Assembly (NCBI GenBank): GCA_037113605.1
Contig: CM073734.1
Span: 91,394,337 to 91,458,336 of the forward strand
Direction of reading: 5' to 3'
DNA: 64,000 bases
Origin: Calophaca sinica
Taxonomy: Eukaryota; Streptophyta; Magnoliopsida; Fabales; Fabaceae
The position numbers and the translations under genes were made by a program. Below the pieces are notes generated by a model. That model did not search any database and was not told the DNA's origin. It saw nothing but the letters and a program-made list of their open reading frames with translations. Each line of letters begins with the position of its first letter. The first letter of the stretch is position 1. Positions 60,201 through 64,000 of the stretch are shown here, one piece after another.

Positions 60201-63200
60201 AATCTTATTCAAAGCTCTATAATCAACATAAAAAAGCCATCCTCCATCTTTTTTCTTCACCAAAATAATTGGGCTAGAATAAGGACTCACACTCGGCCTA
60301 ATTACACCAGAATGAAGCATATCATCAACTAACCTTTCAATCTCATTTTTCTGGTAATGTGGATGCCTGTAAGGCCGAATATTTGGAATGTTGGCTCCTT
60401 CTTTAAGAACAATGGCATGATCCTGCTTCCTGTGGGGAGGTAGTTCTTGTGGTTCTTGAAACACGTCCATATATTCACTCAATACTGCTTCTAACCACTC
60501 AGTTAAGGGTGTTGTGGTTTCGGCCTCCACTTGCAGCCCCTTATATTCTAGCAGAAATCCTTGTCCTTGGTCATTTAATGCCGTGAGAACAGATTTGAAA
60601 GATGCTGCTGCTCTAGACAACCCTGGTTCCCCCTTCAATATCTAATAGCTACCATTAACAGGAATTTTGAGTGTCAATTCCTTGAAATTAGCTCGTATCT
60701 CACCAAGACTTGCCAACCATTCTATCCCTAACACCACATCAACTCCTCCAAGATCGAAGATATAGAAATCTTGTTGAATTTCCAATCCTTGAACCATTAA
60801 CTTTAATTGAGGACACACCCCTTCACAATCAATTTTTCTTTCATCTCCCACCTCCACCGTATAAAGTGATGTTTCAGGTTTCTGCAATTGGTGTTCTTTG
60901 ACTATTTCAGAAGATATGAAATTATGTGAGGCTCCACAGTCTACCAAAATTAGCACTTGCTTGTCCTCCAATGCTCCCCATAATTTGATGGATTTCTTGG
61001 AGGTAAAGCCATTGATGCTAAACAAGGACAATTGTAGACTCTTCAGCTCTCCTTCTTCTTCTTGTACCTTCGGTTCCTCCTCTTTCTCCTCATCTGCCTC
61101 CTCTTCTAACAACAATACATGTAATTGTTTGTTTGAACACACACGGCCTGGGCTGAATTTTTTCATCACATCTGAAACAAAGTCCCTTCCTAGACTTCTC
61201 CTGCAACTCCGCTTCAGTTAATCTCCTAAAGCCTCTCCCTCTAAAAGATCCAGAAGGTTTTGTACTACTCATTTCTCCTGTTGAGCTCCCAACTCTTGAT
61301 ACTGAAGTCTGAACTTGATTCTTTCCTCCCAGTTCCCACGTCACAGTTCGTGTGTTGCTATAAATTCTGATTGGTTTTCCTCCAGAACTTGCACCACTGC
61401 TTCCCTTACTTATCAAACTGTTTTTCTCATCCTCCCTATGAGCATAATCCATTAATTCAGATAGGTTCTCCACCGGATGAAGTTTCAGTTCTGCCCTTAT
61501 CACTTCCTTTAGTCCATTTAGGAAAATTCCCTTCAAATATGATGGTTCAGCACACTTGAGAGGGCCTGCATATAACTCAAATTTTTCCCTGTATTCCTCT
61601 ACCGATCCAGTCTGTTTGAGACTCAATAGCAATTCAAAAGGGCTTTCAACCATGGAAGGTTGGAAACGCCTAATTACTGCAGAACGAAAACTGTCCCATG
61701 TAGGATTTTGTGCAGTAAATTCCCACAATTGATACCAAGTCAATTCTTTTCCCTCCATTGCTACCATAACAGCCTGCAACTTCTCAGCCTCGGTCATTCC
61801 CTTCAAATCAAAGTATCTCTCCACGTGATTGGTCCACCCGTACGCGTCTTCACCATCGAAAATAGGAATTTCCAATTTCCGCCATCGTTCCACTTGCTTT
61901 CGCTCACCAACAGAATTCTCCGTTTCAACTTCAGTCACTGTTCGACTCTCGTCACCAGAATCTTCGTCGTGCCTGGAACGAATTGTTAATCCACGGACTG
62001 TTTCCATTAATTCGTTCAATTGCCTTCGTGACTCCAACCGTTCAAGCCTGTCTTGCTCCATATTTTTCTCCAAGTTCTCTCGCATGGCGAGGAGTCCTTC
62101 GAATCCGCGCTCCAAAATCTCTAAGCGTGCCTCCATGCCTTTGGTCGAAACCATGAAATCTACCAAGATCTTGTTGCTCTGATACCAGTTGATAGAAACT
62201 AGCAGTTAAGATAATTAATAGAAACTGAATAACAGAATTTATGTTGGATACTTCTCTGGAGAAAGGTTCCCAACAGAGAAATGGAATACAAACAGAATTA
62301 CTATTACAGAATTATAAAAGACAGGATCAGAGTGATCCAGAATCAGTTACAAAGTGTTTCCCTTCCAAAAATTCGAGAGCTTGGTCTCTCCTTCCCAATT
62401 CCCACTAATAACTGCCTAAGAAACTGCTTTGCACTCATTCTGATTATTTATTCACTGACTACTACACTAATTTAGGAATAACTGCCATACATTAATTCGG
62501 CCCATTGGGCCTTGCCCTCCTCTTATATTGTTTCTTAATAAGAGGTGTAACACATTATTAAGATATTCTATTAAATAACAAATCCTTTATTATTATGATT
62601 TACATAATATCAATAGCAAATCCTTGATTATTTATTTATTAAATAATATTTCTTTTATTTTGCTATATATATATATATATATATATCACACTGCAGTTTA
62701 AATTTTTTTACCTGTTAGGGAAAGACTAAAAACAAATAACGTTCTTTCTAGGAAGAACAAAATGAAGGAAAAACAGGAAAATGGTAGCAGATGTTGTTTA
62801 GTACAAATGAAAGGAATCAAAAGGCCTGCCTAAGGTGTTGAGGTGAGATGCTAACATCTCTTGGCACCTTAGGAGTGCCTTTAGGTTCAGACGGTGCACA
62901 ACTTTAGCATCTTATCGATATTAGTATAAGAATTTATGAAAAGCCTGCCTCTAACTTGCTGTGGTGCTAAAGGGGGTAATAATCAGAAAAGAGAACGGCT
63001 ATTTGTAGGTCTTTTGGACTTTTAGCAGAAAGTGGCTTAGAATATTGAAAATTGAAGTGTTGAACATGGTAATCTTTTATATACCTGTGAATGTTATGCT
63101 CGAATAGTTAATGTATATGGGAAATCAATGAAAAATAGTCAATTTTGTAACTTTTTTTTTTCCTGTTGTTAATGCCTTCCTTCAGCAAGGTTACACTTTT

Positions 63201-64000
63201 TAGCGCTACCTGCCTCTAGGCATTTACATTTGAGATAACTTTACCTTTGACTAATTTGATATTGCTATAAATTCTAACTTTTAATTTTTGTTTTTGTGAA
63301 CTAAGTTATTGTTTCATACTCATTACGTTGTATTCTAAGTTCTGCTGTGCTTTTAGGTTCATAAGCGGCTTTTGGAATTTGTGCTCTCTACATTTCAGCG
63401 CTCGCCAAACTTTATTGCCCTTTTAAAGGTATCTTTCTGACACTATACTGCTTTAATTTATGATTTTACACTACATTTATTTCAAGTTTTAGTTGGTGAT
63501 CTCCGTGGAGCTACCTGATATATCATATTTAAGACAGGCGGTGAGATCATTAAGATCGTAAAATGAAAAACTGTGCTACGTGACAGTATAATTATTTTTG
63601 GTGAATGGCCACCGCTGATACATCCAAGGATGCTTTTAAAGTTGCATTCATTTTTTATCTTTGAAATACTGCCCCATTTGTAACTTCTGTGCTGTTATGT
63701 TATAGCATTTGATTATTTTCTGTTTTAGAAAGTTATGGCCATATAATTATAGAAGCCGTCATACCATGTCAAGAACCAACCCTCCTAAACTCATAAAGGC
63801 TCATGAATGACTTTGTATCTAACATCCAATGAATTTATTGCAGAAACCTATAATGGACAGACTTGGAGAAGCTTATGACAGCCCAGACAAGGTTAGTCAA
63901 GAACTATTTTAACTATACGTGGGAGTGATGCAACAATCTTGGATTGAAAATTCATTGAATTTTCTCTAGACAGAATTGGCATTGCAATTATGTTGGGCTA
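44884..64000 (+). CDS. AP5Z1: AP-5 adaptor complex subunit zeta (AP5Z1-like), 5' part
   Basis: Thirteen exons join in frame with GT-AG introns: 44884-44994, 45089-45229, 45327-45418, 46584-46680, 47545-47588, 48838-48926, 50778-50869, 50959-51105, 51702-51849, 51983-52059, 63357-63428, 63844-63891 and 63970 onward. This gives 396 codons so far. The gene runs off the window. The product is all-helical, with no signal peptide or TM segment. Blocks such as AFPNLLPQFFPLLLKLIAWN, FPYLLDLPILVVALEK and LICALIPLLMSRFATIFPDK follow the order of animal AP-5 zeta (remembered, not searched), a subunit acting in late endosomal sorting. An acidic insert (DGGGDSESEDSS) sits in exon 8. Intron 10 is 11.3 kb and holds two nested retrotransposons. 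The ATG at 44884 is the first in frame. The reading-frame continuity is certain; the family name is less so. Confidence 0.75.
45428..45465 (+). repeat. (GT)n(GA)n microsatellite in AP5Z1 intron 3
   Basis: GT repeats run directly into GA repeats just downstream of the exon 3 donor. Confidence 0.9.
48191..48224 (+). repeat. (CA)n microsatellite in AP5Z1 intron 5
   Basis: About 16 CA units; a GT-rich run follows at 48245-48260, so the two could pair. Confidence 0.9.
52272..52634 (-). repeat. Gypsy 3' LTR
   Basis: 363 bp, TG...CA ends, about 97 percent identical to 62190-62552 by direct comparison. Confidence 0.93.
52635..52660 (-). other. Gypsy polypurine tract
   Basis: On the minus strand, a T-run then GGGGGGGGG-AG lies directly before the 3' LTR. 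It is the site where plus-strand DNA synthesis would start. Confidence 0.7.
53175..53359 (-). repeat. Copia 3' LTR
   Basis: 185 bp, pairs with 58025-58209. Confidence 0.93.
53367..57513 (-). pseudogene. Copia gag-pol polyprotein, disabled
   Basis: From an ATG at 57513: gag start (STEKLDGSNYETWASDIQLW), a stop near 57328, gag continuing in another frame with a CCHC knuckle (CDHCNRMGHTIDRCWKLHG near 56730), and protease LDSGASDHITGN near 56480. The integrase at 55224-55868 shows SLRSDNACEYLS and TPQQNGVVERKNRYLIE. The RT start shows GCRWLYTVKVGPDGKIDRYK at 54700-54770, and the YVDD block is readable near 54305. RNase H at 53367-54119 shows GYSDADWAGSPIDRRSTTGY and ARSSAEAEYRAMA. There are several frame changes and stops, notably in gag, between protease and integrase, and in RT. 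Confidence 0.88.
57600..58024 (-). other. GC-rich leader of the copia element
   Basis: Far richer in GC than any neighbour, with many gccgg and gcggcg motifs. It lies between primer site and gag start. Plus-strand open frames here are composition artefacts. Confidence 0.6.
58025..58209 (-). repeat. Copia 5' LTR
   Basis: 185 bp, pairs with 53175-53359. Confidence 0.93.
61090..62166 (-). pseudogene. Gypsy gag
   Basis: The ORF has an N-terminal coiled-coil region, then a retrotransposon gag domain (VERYFDLKGMTEAEKLQ, WYQLWEFTA, EYREKFELYAGPL, FLNGLKEVIRAELKLHP). It runs into the zinc knuckle (LCFRCDEK), where an extra base in an A-run shifts the frame near 61160. The following frame continues FSPGRVCSNKQL. 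Confidence 0.85.
62176..62187 (-). other. Gypsy primer binding site
   Basis: TGGTATCAGAGC on the minus strand, two bases from the LTR, complements the 3' end of plant initiator tRNA-Met. Confidence 0.85.
62190..62552 (-). repeat. Gypsy 5' LTR
   Basis: Partner of 52272-52634. The primer binding site follows it on the minus strand. Confidence 0.93.
62665..62687. repeat. (TA)n microsatellite in AP5Z1 intron 10
   Basis: About 11 TA units, just outside the gypsy element. Confidence 0.85.

Larger units (their letters stand above)
52635..61169 (-). pseudogene. Gypsy pol (protease-RT-RNase H-integrase-chromodomain), split by copia insertion
   Basis: The protease motif LVDCGASHNFIS (60642-61169 frame) is followed by a stop near 60640. 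RT and RNase H occupy 58791-60638, with LVFFDDILVYSK as the catalytic block and TIEADASNKGLGAVL at the RNase H start. The integrase zinc finger (HNSAMGGHSG, CEVCQLNK) ends at a stop near 58789. The integrase core (VVDRLTKYAHFI, FPSTIVSDRD, SAYHPQTDGQTE) follows at 58410-58730, with another stop near 58719 and a frame change near 58410. The copia element interrupts the frame at 58210. The protein resumes at 53169 and continues to a chromodomain-like end (VLIQWQDLPDFETTWEP). The frame is not functional. Confidence 0.88.
52272..62552 (-). mobile_element. Complete Ty3/gypsy chromovirus, disabled
   Basis: Two 363-bp LTRs (52272-52634 and 62190-62552) start TGATAGAAAC and end TAACA. They differ at about ten positions. 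The perfect duplication CATTA lies at 52267-52271 and 62553-62557. On the minus strand the 5' LTR is followed by TGGTATCAGAGC, the initiator-Met tRNA primer site. A G-rich polypurine tract precedes the 3' LTR. Order of domains is gag, protease, reverse transcriptase, RNase H, integrase and a C-terminal chromodomain-like segment, as in chromoviruses. The coding region has several stops and frameshifts. A copia element is inserted at 53175-58209. It is antisense to its host gene. Confidence 0.93.
52060..63356 (+). other. AP5Z1 intron 10 (11.3 kb, carries nested retrotransposons)
   Basis: Donor GTATTG after TCTTATGAG and acceptor CTTTTAG before GTTCATAAG keep the frame. Without the gypsy element and one TSD copy the intron would be about 1 kb, in the range of its neighbours. 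Confidence 0.85.

Noticed and set aside
62176..62187. tRNA-like match to initiator tRNA-Met
   Set aside because: Only the 12-base primer site is present, next to an LTR. It is not a tRNA gene.

Overview
The window is nuclear DNA of a flowering plant. It has GT-AG introns, a polyubiquitin gene with plant-type ubiquitin units, a plant long-chain fatty alcohol oxidase, and dense nested LTR retrotransposons, Mutator-like elements (MULEs) and MITEs in AT-rich spacers. A legume is plausible from the style of the repeats, but nothing visible fixes the species.

Only three host genes are clear. A five-unit polyubiquitin gene lies on the minus strand (8170-9315, with a 5'UTR intron to 9667). A three-exon long-chain fatty alcohol oxidase (FAO family, 752 aa) lies on the plus strand (19480-24487). 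The first 13 exons of a gene best matching AP-5 complex subunit zeta (AP5Z1) lie on the plus strand from 44884 and run off the window end.

Most other DNA is mobile. MULE-1 (2034-7591) has long inverted repeats and a 9-bp target duplication. It carries a broken MURA-type transposase plus an intact small gene for a GRF zinc finger protein with a tetrapeptide-repeat helix and a C-terminal membrane segment. A solo LTR of 4.2 kb (12873-17093) has a perfect 5-bp duplication. From 25990 to 33907 there is a three-level nest: an outer MULE, an inner FAR1/MULE/SWIM/OTU-type MULE (27089-32607), and a 2.1-kb solo LTR (30473-32566) inside the inner right end. The inner MULE has regularly spaced palindromes near both ends. 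A 573-bp foldback, a CACTA-like element, a fragment of a second FAR1/MULE gene and another solo LTR (37474-40526) follow.

The 11.3-kb intron 10 of AP5Z1 holds a complete but disabled Ty3/gypsy chromovirus (52272-62552). A complete but disabled Ty1/copia element (53175-58209) is inserted in its integrase region. Both have perfect 5-bp target duplications. I found no CRISPR array, operon, rRNA or convincing tRNA gene.
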